Made by a program: the position numbers and the translations under genes. The notes under the pieces are model-generated. The model did not search any database and was not told where the DNA came from. It saw only the letters and a list, made by a program, of their open reading frames with translations. From Polytrichum commune (taxonomy: Eukaryota; Streptophyta; Polytrichopsida; Polytrichales; Polytrichaceae), in assembly GCA_950295325.1 (NCBI GenBank), contig OX485805.1:38987501-39047500 (forward strand): a stretch of 60,000 bases of DNA, written 5' to 3'. Shown here piece after piece: positions 33,985 through 46,366 of the stretch (within the stretch, counting starts at the first letter, position 1; each line of letters opens with the position of its first letter).

Positions 33985-34079
33985 AAATTATTTCAATTTG
34001 TCTTGTTGTTTGGAATGTAAATAATGAAGGGTAGGGTTTCATTCCCCGAACCCTGATTGTTTTCCTAAATCTAAATCGT

Positions 34080-36660
34080 AGAAGGTGGGCTATAGGCTTA
34101 GATTTCAGGTTCTCCCATTATGTGGTTGTTGAATATATGGGGTTCGGGACCGAACCCTTCATTTGGAGGTCCCTAAGTGGCCTCATTTCAGGTTAGAATC
34201 TTACACTTTGAAGCCTCGGCTCTACATTGAGATTTCGGGTGCTCACTTTATATATGTGTAGTTGGCCTCAATTCAGGTTAGAATCTAACACCTTGAAGGA
34301 AGTCTATAGGCTCATATTTCAGGTTCTCGCATTATGAGGCTATCCAATATATGGGGTTCGGGACCGAACCCTTCATTTGCAGGTGAATAAGTGGCCTCAT
34401 TTCAGGTTGGAAGCTAACGAATGAAGCCTCGGTTCTAGGTTGAGATTTCGGGTGCTCACTTTATATAAGTCCAGATGGCCTCATTTCAGGTTAGAATCTA
34501 ACACTTTGAAGCCTCGGCTCTACATTGAGAGTTTGGGTGCTAAGTTTATATAAGTCTAGTTGGCCTCATTTCAGGTTAGAATCTAACACTTTGAAGCCTC
34601 GGCTCTACTTTGAGAATTCGTGTGCTCACTTTATATATGTCTAGTTGGCCTCATTTCAGGTTGGAATCTTACAATTAGAGGCCTCCTCTCTAGGTTCAGA
34701 TTTTAGGTGATCAATCTATGTTGTCTTAGTTGGCCTCATTTCGGGTTAGAATCTAAGTTTTTGAAAGTGGCATATAGGCTTAGACATCAGGTTATCACTT
34801 TATGTGGAAGTCCAATATATGGGTTTCGGGACCGAAACCTTCCTTTGGAGGTCCCTGGGTGGCCTCATTTCAACTTAGAAACGAACACTTTGAAGCCTCG
34901 GCTCCACTTTGAGATTTCGGGTGCTCACTTTATGTATGTCTTGTTGGCCTCATTTCAGGTTAGAATCTTGAATTTGAAGGTGGGCTATAGGCTAAGATTT
35001 CAGGTTCTCACTCTATGTTGATTTAGTTCGCCTCATTTAAGGTTAGAATCTAACTCTTTGAAAGTGGCCTATAGGCTTAGATCTCTGGTAGTCACTTTAT
35101 GTGGGTGTCCAATATATGGGTTTCGGGACCGAAACCTTGCTTTTGAGGTCTAGAGGGTCAGACCCTGAGATCTCGGCGTCAAGGTTCAAATTACAGGTAC
35201 TCACTTTATATAAGTCTAGTTGGCCTCATTTCAGGTTAGAGTCTTAAGCTTTGAAGCTTTGAGGATGGGCTCTAAGCTTAGATTTCATGTTCTCAGATTA
35301 TGTGGCTGTCCAATATAGGGGGTTCGGGACCGAAACCTTCATTTGGAGGTCCCTAGGCTGTCCAATATATGGGGTTCGGGACCTAAACCTTACTTTGGCG
35401 GTCCCTAGGCTGTCCAATATATGGGGTTCGGGACCGAAACCTTCTTTTGGAGGTCCCTAGGTGGGTTCATTTGAATTTAGAGACTAACACTTTCAAGCCT
35501 CGGCTCTACTTTGAGATTTCAAGTGCTCACTTTATATGTGTGTAGTTGGCCATATTTCAAGTTAGAATGTAGAATTTGAGGATGGGCTCTAGGCTTAGAT
35601 TTCAGGTTCTCACATTATGTGGCTGTCCAATATATGGGGTTCGGGACCGAACCCTTCATTTGGAGGTGCCTAAGTGGCCTCATTTCAGGTTAGAAGCTAA
35701 CGAATGAAGCCTCGGTTCTAGGTTCAGATTTCGGGTGCTCACTTTATATAAGTCTACATGGCCTCATTTCATGTTAGAATCTCACACCTTGAAGGAGGGC
35801 TATAGGCTCAGATTTCAAGTTCTCATAATTATGTGGCTGTCCAATATATGGGGTTCGGGACCGAACCCTTCATTTGGAGGTGCCTAAGTGGCCTCATTTC
35901 AGGTTAGAAGCTAACGAATGAAGCCTCGGTTCTAGGTTTAGATTTCGGGTGCTCACTTTATATAAGTCTACATGGCCTCATTTCATGTTAGAATCTCACA
36001 CCTTGAAGCCTCGGCTCTTCTTTGAGAATTCGGGTGCTCACTTTATATATGTCTAGTTGGCCTCATTTCAGGTTAGAATCTCACACCTTGAAGGAGGGCT
36101 ATAGGCTCAGATTTCAAGTTCTCACATTATGTGGCTGTCCAATATATGGGGTTCGGGACCGAACCCTTCATTTGGAGGTGCCTAAGTGGCGTCATTTCAG
36201 GTTAGAAGCTAACGAATGAAGCCTCGGTTCTAGGTTCAGATTTCGGGTGCTCACTTTATATAAGTCTAGATAGCCTCATTTCAGGTTAGAATCTCACACT
36301 TTGAAGCCTTGGCTCTATTTTGAGAATTCGGGTGCTCACTTTATATATGTGTAGTTGGCCTCATTTCAAGTTAGAATGTAGTATTTGAAGCTGGGCTCTA
36401 GGCTTAGATTTCACGTTCTCAGATTATGTGGCTGTCCAATATATATGGGGTTCGGGACCGAAACCTTCCTTGGGAGGTCCCTAGGTGGGCTCATTTCAAC
36501 TTAGAAACTAACACTTTCAAGCCTCAGCTATACTTTGAGATTTCAAATGCTCACTTTATATGTGTGTAGTTGGCCTCATTTCAGGTTAGAATGTAGTACT
36601 TGAAGATGGGCTATAGGCTCAGATTTCAGGTTCTGACATTATATGGCTCTAATGGTTAGA
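34080..36660. repeat. Gene B satellite, block 1
   Basis: Diverged tandem units of roughly 85-100 bp built around GGCCTCATTTCAGGTTAGAA, CTTTGAAGCCTCGGCTCTA and GGGTGCTCACTTTATATAAG. Interspersed units carry TGTCCAATATATGG followed by the palindromes GGGTTCGG-GA-CCGAACCC (for example 34140-34157) or GGTTTCGG-GA-CCGAAACC (34822-34839). The block lies between the possible first exons and the ParB exon of gene B. Confidence 0.92.
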
Positions 36661-36737
36661 GGTTAATTACAAAGCAACATTATCAATTTGGGTCAAATGA
36701 TACTTACTTTGATCTACAATGTGTTGACTCTTTGGTA

Positions 36738-39700
36738 GGTGCATGCTATATTTTCGCCACCTTCGACACAAGTATCGGAGGGAAAGCTTCCAGATATGGA
36801 TATACTAGAGGACGAGCATGAGGTAGAAGAAGAGTCTCTTGGAGATGATGCTCACTTTCTAGGTAGTGTGGATGAGATTCGGACCAGACAAAAAATTAAC
36901 TCTGTGGCCACAATTACAAGTTTGAGATTTCAACCAAACAGTTTTTTGCGATTTAATATTCCGTTGTGCAGATTGATGGCAATGCCAATGGTACGGCCAA
37001 CTCTGGCATCCGATCTTGCTAAGCTCGAGCAAGAATTTGTGCACGGATACAGGGAAGGCGCTTCGGTCTTTTATGTTACAATCACCAATGAAGACGGAAA
37101 TACCCATAAAGTGACGGAAGCTGATAAGGCTTCTTAGGGTCCTATTTGGGACGCCAAAAACGCCATTTTCAACTCATTTCTCCTCTCGGATCCAGCGTTG
37201 GCTCCATTCACAAATTTGATGTTTTTTGTGTGCGACGGCAACCATAGGCGTCAAACTTGGTTAAATCACATTGACAGACTTCATCGAACTGATGAGGATT
37301 GGCATTATTTGGTGGATTCAATTCTCCTGGACACAAAGGGGAAAAATTGACTTGTTATGCAAGTCATGCACAACATAAACAAATATGTTCATTATCTTCT
37401 GATATATAATCTTTCATTGAAAATTCAATATGATTTCACTTTCTTTCTTACTACGATAATCTAATATCTTCCATTTGATTTTTGTATTTAGACATACAGA
37501 GGACTCTCATGTGAAGACCAACATTGTCCATACCCTCTTCAGGGTTCAGAAGTATGGTCTTATGTCAATTGAACAATTCAATGACATTTTGAGTCCAACC
37601 GACCTCAAAAAGGGCAAGAAGTCTCAGAAGACTTGGTATTCGTTACCATTACATGTATTTACAAATTTCATATTTCAGGTGCGTCACGGAATAGTCCTAA
37701 TGATTTTGTAAAATATGTGAACTTTGATGGTGGGCTATAGGTTAAGATTTCAGGTTCTCACATTTTGTGGATGTCCAATATATGGGGTTCGGGACCGAAC
37801 CCCAATTAGAAGGTTCCTAAGTAGCCTCATTTCAGGTTAGAATCTAACACTTTGAAGCCTCGGCTCTAGTTTGATTTTTCACATGCTCATTTTATGTTGG
37901 TTTAGTTAGCTTCATTTCAGGTTAGAATGTAAATCTTTGAAAGTGGCCTATAGGCTTAGATTTCAGAGTCTCATTTTATGTGGGTGTCCAATATATGGGT
38001 TTCGGGACCGAAACCTTCCTTTGGAGGTCTAGAAGGTCACATTTTGAAGCCTCAGCTTCAAGTTTCACATTACAGGTGCTCACTTTATATTTATCTAGTT
38101 GGCCTCATTTCAGGTTAGAATCTAACAATAAGAGGCCTCGGCTCTAAGTTCAGATTTAAGATAAACACTTTATGTTGTTTTAGTTGGCCTCATTTCAGGT
38201 TAGACTCTACCTCTAAGTGGCCTCATTTGAACTTAGAAACTGGCACTTTGAAGCCTCCGCTCTAGTTTGAGATTTCGGGTGCTCACTTTATGTAAGTCTA
38301 GTTGCCACATTTCAAGTTAGAATCTAAAATTTTGAAGCCTAGGCTCTAGTATGAGAATTCGGGTGCTCACTTTATGTTGGTTTGGATGGCCTCATTTCAG
38401 GTTAGAATCTAACACTTTGAAGCCTCGCCTCTTGTTTGAGATTTCAGGTGCTCACTTTATATAAGTCTACTTGGCCTCATTTCAGGTTAGAATCTAACAC
38501 TTTGAAGCCTAGGCTCTAATATGAGAATTCGGGTGCTCACTTTAAGTTGTTTTAGTTGGCCTCATTTCAGGTTAGAATCTAAGTCTTTGAAAGTGGCCTA
38601 TAAGCTTAGATATCAGGTTCTCACATTATGTGGCTGTCCAATATATGGGTTTCGAGACCGAAACCTTCCTTTTGAGGTCTAGAGGGTCACACCCTGAAGC
38701 CCTGGCTTCAAGGTTCAATTAAAGGTGCTCACTTTATATATATCTAGTTGGCCTCATTTCAAGTTATAATCTAACACTTTGAAGCCTCGGCTCTAATTTG
38801 ATATTTCGGGTGCTCACTTTATATATGTGTGTTTGGCCTCTTTTCAGGTTAGAATCTAACACTTTGAACCTTCGGCTCTAGTTTGATTTTTCACATGCTC
38901 ACTTTATGTTGGTTTAATTAGCTTCATTTCAGGTTAGAATGTAAATCTTTGAAAGTGGCCTATAGGCTTAGATTTCAGGGTCTCATTTTATGTGGGTGTC
39001 CAATATATGGGTTTCGGGACCGAAACCTTCCTTTGGAGGTCTAGAAGGTCACATTTTGAAGCCTCGGCTTCAAGTTTCACATTACAGGTGCTCACTTTAT
39101 ATTTATCTAGTTGGCCTCATTTCAGGTTAGAATCTAACAATAAGAGGCCTCGGCTCTAGGTTCAGATTTAAGGTAAACACTTTATGTTGTTTTAGTTGGC
39201 CTCATTTCAGGTTAGACTCTAACTCTAAGTGGCCTCATTTGAACTTAGAAACTGACACTTTGAAGCCTCTGCTCTAGTTTGAGATTTCAGGTGCTCACTT
39301 TATATAAGTCTAGTTGCCACATTTCAAGTTAGAATCTAACATTTTGAAGCCTAGGCTCTAGTATGAGAATTCGGGTGCTCACTTTATTTTGGTTTGGATG
39401 GCCTCATTTCAGGTTAGAATCTAACACTTTGAAGCCTCGGCTCTAGTTTGATTTTTCACATGCTCACTTTATGTTGGTTTAGTTAGCTTCATTTCAGGTT
39501 AGAATCTAAGTCTTTGAAAGTGGCCTATAAGCTTAGATATGAGGTTCTCACATTATGTGGCTGTCCAGTATATGGGTTTCGGGACCGAAACCTTCATTTT
39601 GAGGTCAAGAGGGTTACATTTTGAAGCCTCGGCTTCAAGGTTCGAATTACAGGTGCTCACTTTATATATATGTAGTTGGCCTCATTTCAGGTTAGAATCT

Positions 39701-41705
39701 AACACTTTGAAGCCTCGGCTCTAGTTTGAGATTTCGGGTGCTCACTTTATATAAGTCTAGTTGGCCACATTTCAGGTTAAAATCAAAGACATTGAAGCCC
39801 TGGATATAGGTTCAGATTTCAGGTCTCACTTAATGTTTTGGATTTGATGGCCTCATTTCAGGTTAGATTCTAACAATGTGAAGCCTCGGCTCTAGGTTCA
39901 GATTTCGGGTGCTCTCATTTGTCTAGCTCTAGTTCAGTTCTTTTGTCCAAAACATCTTGTCCAACTTATTAATTTCATTTTCATTTCAAAATTTGGTTTC
40001 CTCGTTCTTGTTCTCTCTTTGTGCAGCATGAGCTGGGTCTCGCTGCCGACGAGGGTGCACGTCAGCTTGTGGAGCAATCAGAAGGAGAAGTCTCCCCTGC
40101 TGACAAGGCGGCTGCGATGAAAGCCGCAGTTGCGAAGAGATCTCTGGCACTTCGCATGAAAATGGGAAAATTGGTTGCTGTGGCGAACCCGGAGCTTACC
40201 GACGGTTGGCTACGTGAGGTACGCACCCTGATCCTTTGTCCATATCAATCTTTTAAGCTTATCCGTTTGACTGAGGAACTCACAAGAGCTCTGTCTTTCA
40301 GATTGAGCGACATTACACGTTAAACTCACTTTCCCCGGACCTCAACTTAGAGAAGTTGCAGCTCATTGCAACTTCAAGGGCGTCTCCGGCAATGAAAATA
40401 AAATGTCTAGAGTACTTTAATTCATCTGCTTCCACTCGTGAGGCCCGAAAGCTACCTCCCAAGCCTATCAACGAAGATAAATTGGCAAATTTCTTGGCAA
40501 AGGCTTGTTTCTGGGCAGGAGTAAGTCCACTGCTTCTATTCAATTTTCAGTTCATTGAATTCATCTTTGGCATGTAATTTACACAACTATCATTCTTTAT
40601 TTCATCGACTTGATTTAGAAATTGGTCCAGCTGATGCTTATTTTCTTGCTTAACAGATCTCAGAACAGGCCAGTCTCATTTTTGACGAGACCATGCGTCA
40701 AGACCGAGTTCCTATCAACATGAGTATTGCCAGTGAGCCCATGTTATTGCCAGCGTATATCGAAGATTGTCGCATGAAGTTATGGGACCATGCCTTCAGC
40801 ACCTACTTCAGAGGACAAGATTCCTTCAAAAAAGGTGACGAGTTTGTTGGATTTAACGGAGCTGACCTAGTTGTCCGCCGAGTTCTTTTTCGGTGCGTCT
40901 CTAATCTTTAAGGACTTTTCATTAATTTCAGTAATTGGTTCAGTCCATATTTTTTGTTTTGCTAGTTCGGAAGTTGTTGATGTTAATGTTATGTGCTATT
41001 TCGTAACACAGGTACTTTAAGTACGAGCTTTTGGCGAAAGGAGCTATTTCCAAAGATGACCTTCCTGTATTCTTGAACACATGGCTTGATAGATCAAACT
41101 CAGCGTGCATGTTCTCGGCTCTTCAAGAACGCACGTGGACAAGTTCTCACCTTACCGGCGGTGCCTGGTATCTTGATTGCGCTTTAAGTTTCACTCCTTC
41201 TTTTGAGACTGAGCTCAGGAAATCAAGGGAGGCTGTAGGTGAGTCTGGAATTGAAATGGTTGACTTACAGGCCATAGAAGATGAAAATGAGAGGGCAAAG
41301 GCAATGAAACGACGCATTGAAGAGGACCGAAAGAAAGCGTTGAGGGTCAAGGAAGCTGAGGAGAGAGCTGACCAAAAAGAGCGGGAGAAGGTGCAGAATT
41401 CGTTGGATAAGTCCACTAGAAAGGGGAAAAATAAGATGAACCCCCCTCCGGAGCCACAAGGTAAGAGTCCGGTTGCTCCAAGTCCCACATATGAATCTGG
41501 TTCTCATGCTCCAACATTTTCTAGAGGCACAAAACGCGACTCGTCCTACGAGCAGTTGAGTCAAATACCTATTATGACATCTGGGGAGGAGCTCGACATC
41601 CATATTGAAGAGCTCATTCTCAACTCCTCATTGGACGACGTTCTTGGCGGTGACACGGATGAATTCACCCCTTCCTACAACGACTTGAAAACATTCATGC
41701 TCAAG
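36738..41705 (+). pseudogene. Gene B: decayed ParB-like paralogue of gene A
   Basis: Exons correspond one by one to those of gene A: 36738-37382 (ParB-like, CDGNHR near 37236), 37492-37678, 40027-40218, 40302-40520, 40657-40892 and 41012-41705. TAG at 37135-37137 (gene A has Trp: KREWGELW) and TGA at 37348-37350 interrupt the first. Its splice donor reads ATATGT at 37383 where gene A has GTAAGT. Exon 41012-41705 ends in a long charged coiled-coil-like segment and a Pro/Ser-rich linker. The methyltransferase exons are missing: satellite sequence and then DUF7869 copy 2 follow. Later exons are open, so decay is partial. Confidence 0.8.
37720..39960. repeat. Gene B satellite, block 2 (intronic)
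   Basis: Same repeat family as 34.1-36.7 kb, filling the intron between 37678 and 40027 (only 83 bp long in gene A). Palindromes include GGTTTCGG-GA-CCGAAACC near 38000, 39011 and 39578, and TTGAAGCC-TC-GGCTTCAA at 39056-39073 and 39621-39638. Confidence 0.92.
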
Positions 41706-41769
41706 GTACTGCTCTTCCTTTAAATTTATGCATTTCAATCTTGTCAATCCAATGGTGTGACCAGTAGAG

Positions 41770-42560
41770 TTAGAAAATTTGAGTATCTGCTCAACCTAGA
41801 ACCGAGACTTCAAAATGTTTGATTCTAATCTGAAATGAGGCCGACTAGACTTATATAAAGTGAGCACCCGATATATGAACTTAGAGCAGAGGCTTCAAAT
41901 TGTTAGATTATAACCAGAAATGAGGCAAACTAGATATATAAAGCGAGCACCTGTAATTTGAACCTTGAAGCCGAGGCTTCAAAGTGTTAGATTCTAACCT
42001 GAAATGAGGCCAACTAGATTTATATAAAGTGAGCACCCGAAACCTCAACATAGAACCGAGGCTTCAAATTGTTAGATTATAACCTGAAATGAGGCCAACT
42101 ACATATATATAAAGTGAGCTCCTGTAATTTGAAGCTTGAAGCCGAGGCTTCAAAATGTGACCCTCTTGACCTCAAAATGAAGGTTTCGGTCCCGAAACCC
42201 ATATATTGGACAGCCACATAATGTGAGAACCTCGTATCTAAGCCTATAGGCCACTTTCAAAGACTTAGATTCTAACCTGAAATGAGGCCAACTAAATCAA
42301 CATAAAGTGAGCACCTTTAATCTGAACCTAGAGCCGAGGCCTCTAATTGTTAGATTCTAACCTGAAATGTGGCCAACTAGACATATATAAAATGAGCACT
42401 TGAAATCTGAACCTAGAGCCAAGGCTTCAAATTGGTTGATTCTGACCTGAGATGTGGCCAACTAGACTTATATAAAGTGAGCACATTAAATCTGAACCTA
42501 GAGCCGAGGCCTCTAATTGTTTGATTCTCACCTGAAATGTGGCCAACTAGACATATAACA
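41770..42560. repeat. Gene B satellite, block 3 (inverted)
   Basis: The same units in reverse orientation (TTCTAACCTGAAATGAGGCC, GAGGCTTCAA), including GGTTTCGGTCCCGAAACC near 42183. It is cut at about 42560 by the end of the DUF7869 element. Confidence 0.9.
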
Positions 42561-43087
42561 CTATATTCGTTAAATTGAGACTTTCTCTAGTCTCAAATTA
42601 ATATATGGATCAAACAACATTCCGTGTTCCGAAACTATATTGCGAACAATCTCAAATATATTATATGTTCTAATATCCCAAATCTATTATGTGTGGACAT
42701 AAGCACATATGGTAGAGCACTCAACACCAACTTCATCAACAAAAACACTTTGGGTAGAGCACTCCAAACTAGTTTCACCCAAAAAACATATAAAATAATT
42801 TCTATTAATAGCATGGTCAATAAAATATAGACATTGCAACATACAAAGTGCATGCAATAAATGCATTTTTCTTCAATGGAAAATTTAGTCCCAAACTTAA
42901 TAAAAAAATGAACTTCACAATTGTATTGAAATATAGTAAATGGATATTCATCCAACCCCAAACAATATAGCATTCGCAAGTTCTACCCAAACTTTGCCCC
43001 AAGTTTGAGGAGCACACATATGAGTAATATATATTCGTCGAATCACAGTTTACACTATAATCATGCTAACACAATCCTACCAACTTC

Positions 43088-46000
43088 TCATTCAACGTGG
43101 GTTGCTTCTTCTCCGATCCGAGCAAGGTTGTCTTTTGTAAAAGTTATGTACTTTTGAGGGATGGACACTGATCCACTATGATTTTTCCGTGGTTTCCATG
43201 CTATGAATATGGAATCTGTATCTACCCAAGATGGACCGTGCTCAGAATCCACCTTCCACCGAAAGTGTTGGTTTGTATCCCAGCCTGTATAATGCCGAAC
43301 AACATCTTCATTCCGTGCTGTCGGTCGGTAGTACTCCACTTGTATTTGTCGAAAATGAGGGCTGGAAGATACAAAATTTGGATTGGACAAAGCTCTTGCC
43401 ACCCACACTGGCTTTGCATATGTCTCATCTCCAGGACGCAAAATGAGCATATAACCTTCATGACAATCCACTGCAATGCGGAAAGATGGTGGCGGACGAC
43501 TACTAGCAGGCCCAACGTAATGGTCGTCCATATCAAACTCCTCGCGAACCTCTCCATTACTCAAAAGACTAGCCTCCGAAGCTTGTACATCGATACGAGT
43601 TTGTGGCCAAAATCCGTGCCTCAAAGTATGAGGGCTATCTTGGTGGAGATCTGCCAAGGCCGCACGAACACGTGTCCAATAATGTATCCAACTCCCATAA
43701 CGATGCCAACATGATCCGCCAACATCCGCTATCTTCAAACTCTCCCAATATTGAATGAAGCCTGATATACCTTTCAAAATATCCTCCAAATTCTTCATGG
43801 CTATTGGCTTGCAAGGCCTAGGCTCTCCATCCGGTAACATGGTCTTCCCATCCGCATCCACGCACCACACAAGGAGACCCTCTGGCGGGCTCCAGTCTTG
43901 TGTCGTGCACAACAACTTGTATTGCATGGCCGGGACACCATCGTCACGCATGTAGAACCGGAATTGTTGTGCCTTCGTATGGCCAATCAATCGATGAGCT
44001 TCACTTCGAATATAAGGTTCTATAAATGCCTTGAAGTCTGGCACCTCCTCAATCATATGGGGGATGACGGGAACGTTCTCCAAATCCATGTACGACTTCA
44101 TCAATAACGGGATTGTAGGAAAATCCTCCTCCCGCAACTTCATGCTCCACCGTCCAAATGATGCATCAATATCGTCGTGCGTGTGGCCTACCAATAGGAA
44201 GGACACAAAAACCTCCTTGAAAATGCCTTTCGCAACCAACAACGACCAATATGCAAATACATATCTACTTTTATTGTCCTTGGCACAATTGTCCAATTGG
44301 ACACGCAAAGTGGGGGGCAACTTCTTGGCTATCACCGGTTCACTGGGTGGTTCGGGCAACGAATGCAAGCATACATCTTTTCCATCCATCACTGCTTCAT
44401 ATAAAGGTGTTGAACCCGTGTTTTCAAATAACAATCCTGAAGAATAGGCTGGCGGTTTCTCTAAATCACGCAAAAGCCTTGCAAATGACCCTATCGTGTG
44501 GTTTGAATCTGCTGGATACAAATCAAGAGCATAATGGGCAAACTTGACATCACCGTGTCCATGTGCAATCATTCCTACAATGCCAACCCAAAGTGATTAG
44601 TACCTATGTATGTCTAAATCGTTTTGAATGAATCAATGTTCTCAAGTACATCACGGAATAAAATACAACAATATTTAGGGTATGTCATAACATTGTTTCG
44701 AAGATCACCTGTAACCGATACATGCAACTTAAAAAATCCATCCGTGGCCTTGATTCGTTTTGCAAAACATGGGGAGGCTGTCTTGGCATGGTCCATTTTG
44801 TCATGGATGACCGTAAGAACTTCCAAGGGCCTGGAGATGGACAAAGCTCTATTTGTGTAGTAATCATTACGGTGTGCCTCTTGCATATTTACGTGCTTGA
44901 AATAGTTCAATTGATGCACCGCAAACGACTCGGTACCCATCGTGTGTGCATCCCGAAGGCGCTTCAACTTCTCGCAATTAGAGCACCTTGCAAATTTGTC
45001 CCCTCGTCTTTTTGTAATGTATTCGCTGAAGTTTGCTTTCTTGATTGCACTCAATTTTGACGATGAAATTGGCTCCAACCCAATCTTCTCGCCAACTGCA
45101 TTTACATCCAACAATATGTCTTTCCATTTTGTGCCTGTGGGAAGAACTTTCTCCACAACCTTTTCACCAGTTGTGAGTGTGCGTGTTTTGTGCGGCATTG
45201 CATCGGCAAGCGGGACAATGATGGTTGCTAGAGTGGCCGTTGCTTGCCTTGTTGTTTCCCTAGGTTTCTTTAAACCCACGTTCCCATGGTGACGGGACCG
45301 GCGGCCTTCCTTGGCATAAGCAGCTTGTCTATAAAAGTCCGCTTTCGACACACCATGAATGGTGTACCATGCCTTGCAACACACGTCTATGCTCTCAATG
45401 GTGATGACCTTGCGACCCGCCCCATTCACATGTATCGCCCTATGCACATCAAGTTTTTTGGTGGATCTTAGACGGAAATCACCAAGCCACATTTCTTCGC
45501 GGATGGCCTTCAATTTATCCCGGGGAAACAATTGGCAACAACGATGCACACAACAATCCTTTGTGGCAACTTCTCTAATGGACTCCTCCCCGAGCAACCT
45601 TTGACGTTTACAATCAGTTGCAGACGGAGCAGGACGTGCCAATGTATCGTACTTTCTTTGACCCTTGCGTGGCCGCATGTTTGATTGCTGCTCTTTTTCG
45701 ATTTGCAAGTGTCGTTGCTCATGTTCATACAAACTAACTCCATCAATCGTGACATTCCTCAATGGCCACCTCCGGAGGGAGAACCTATGAGTGGGATCCA
45801 CCTCGGAATGAACGAACGACTCCAATATGACAACCCCAACGTCCTCGGTGCCAAGCGGGTTTTCATCAATGCAATCTTGTGGATGGGTGTTGCGACAAAT
45901 CCCCTCTGCCACAGCAACTCCACTGTCATTAAGAAGTACCACCTCCAAATTCACCCATGAAGCCCTTGAGAGTCCCGTACATTCAGCAATGGGACATTGC

Positions 46001-46152
46001 GGTACGGAAGGCGAAGGTATATCCAAATGATCTTCATCTGCACTGTCAGCCAAAGTATCCTCCCCGACAATGTCTATCTCATCCTCAGATGCAGATGGCG
46101 AAGTGGCCATATCTTCAGATGACCAATCCCCTCTTTCACTAAACCCATTCAT
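43088..46152 (-). CDS. DUF7869-family transposase-like protein, intact
   Basis: Exons 46152-44709 and 44574-43088 join in phase 1 to give 976 aa. The N terminus is acidic. CCVHRCC near residue 200, a later VCC and RCSNCEK suggest zinc binding. Three acidic blocks fit an RNase H-like (DDE/D) core: DKMDHAKTASP near 449, QLDNCAKDNK near 573 and VGHTHDDIDASFG near 613. This pattern (D-MDxAK ... LDN ... GHTHxDID) is what I know as DUF7869, a family common in lower plants and algae. A catalytic role is inference. The start was chosen for the reason given for copy 1. Upstream lies a 13-site palindrome array. The nearby CACTATA end suggests this is the transposase of a CACTA-like element. Confidence 0.85.
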
Positions 46153-46366
46153 TCTGCCTACACACATGAACATTGAACCTTATCAAGAAACCACAAAAAT
46201 TGTAGGTTCCAATCGAATAATACAAAAACCATCTTATATAAAAAATATTGCAAATACTCAGTGTTCATACATGTTCGTATGACTGCTATGCCATTGGCTC
46301 TGTAAAGGTTTGGGTTGGCCAGTGGACACACTATCATTTAGAGCCCATCCACACGGTGGGTCTGGG

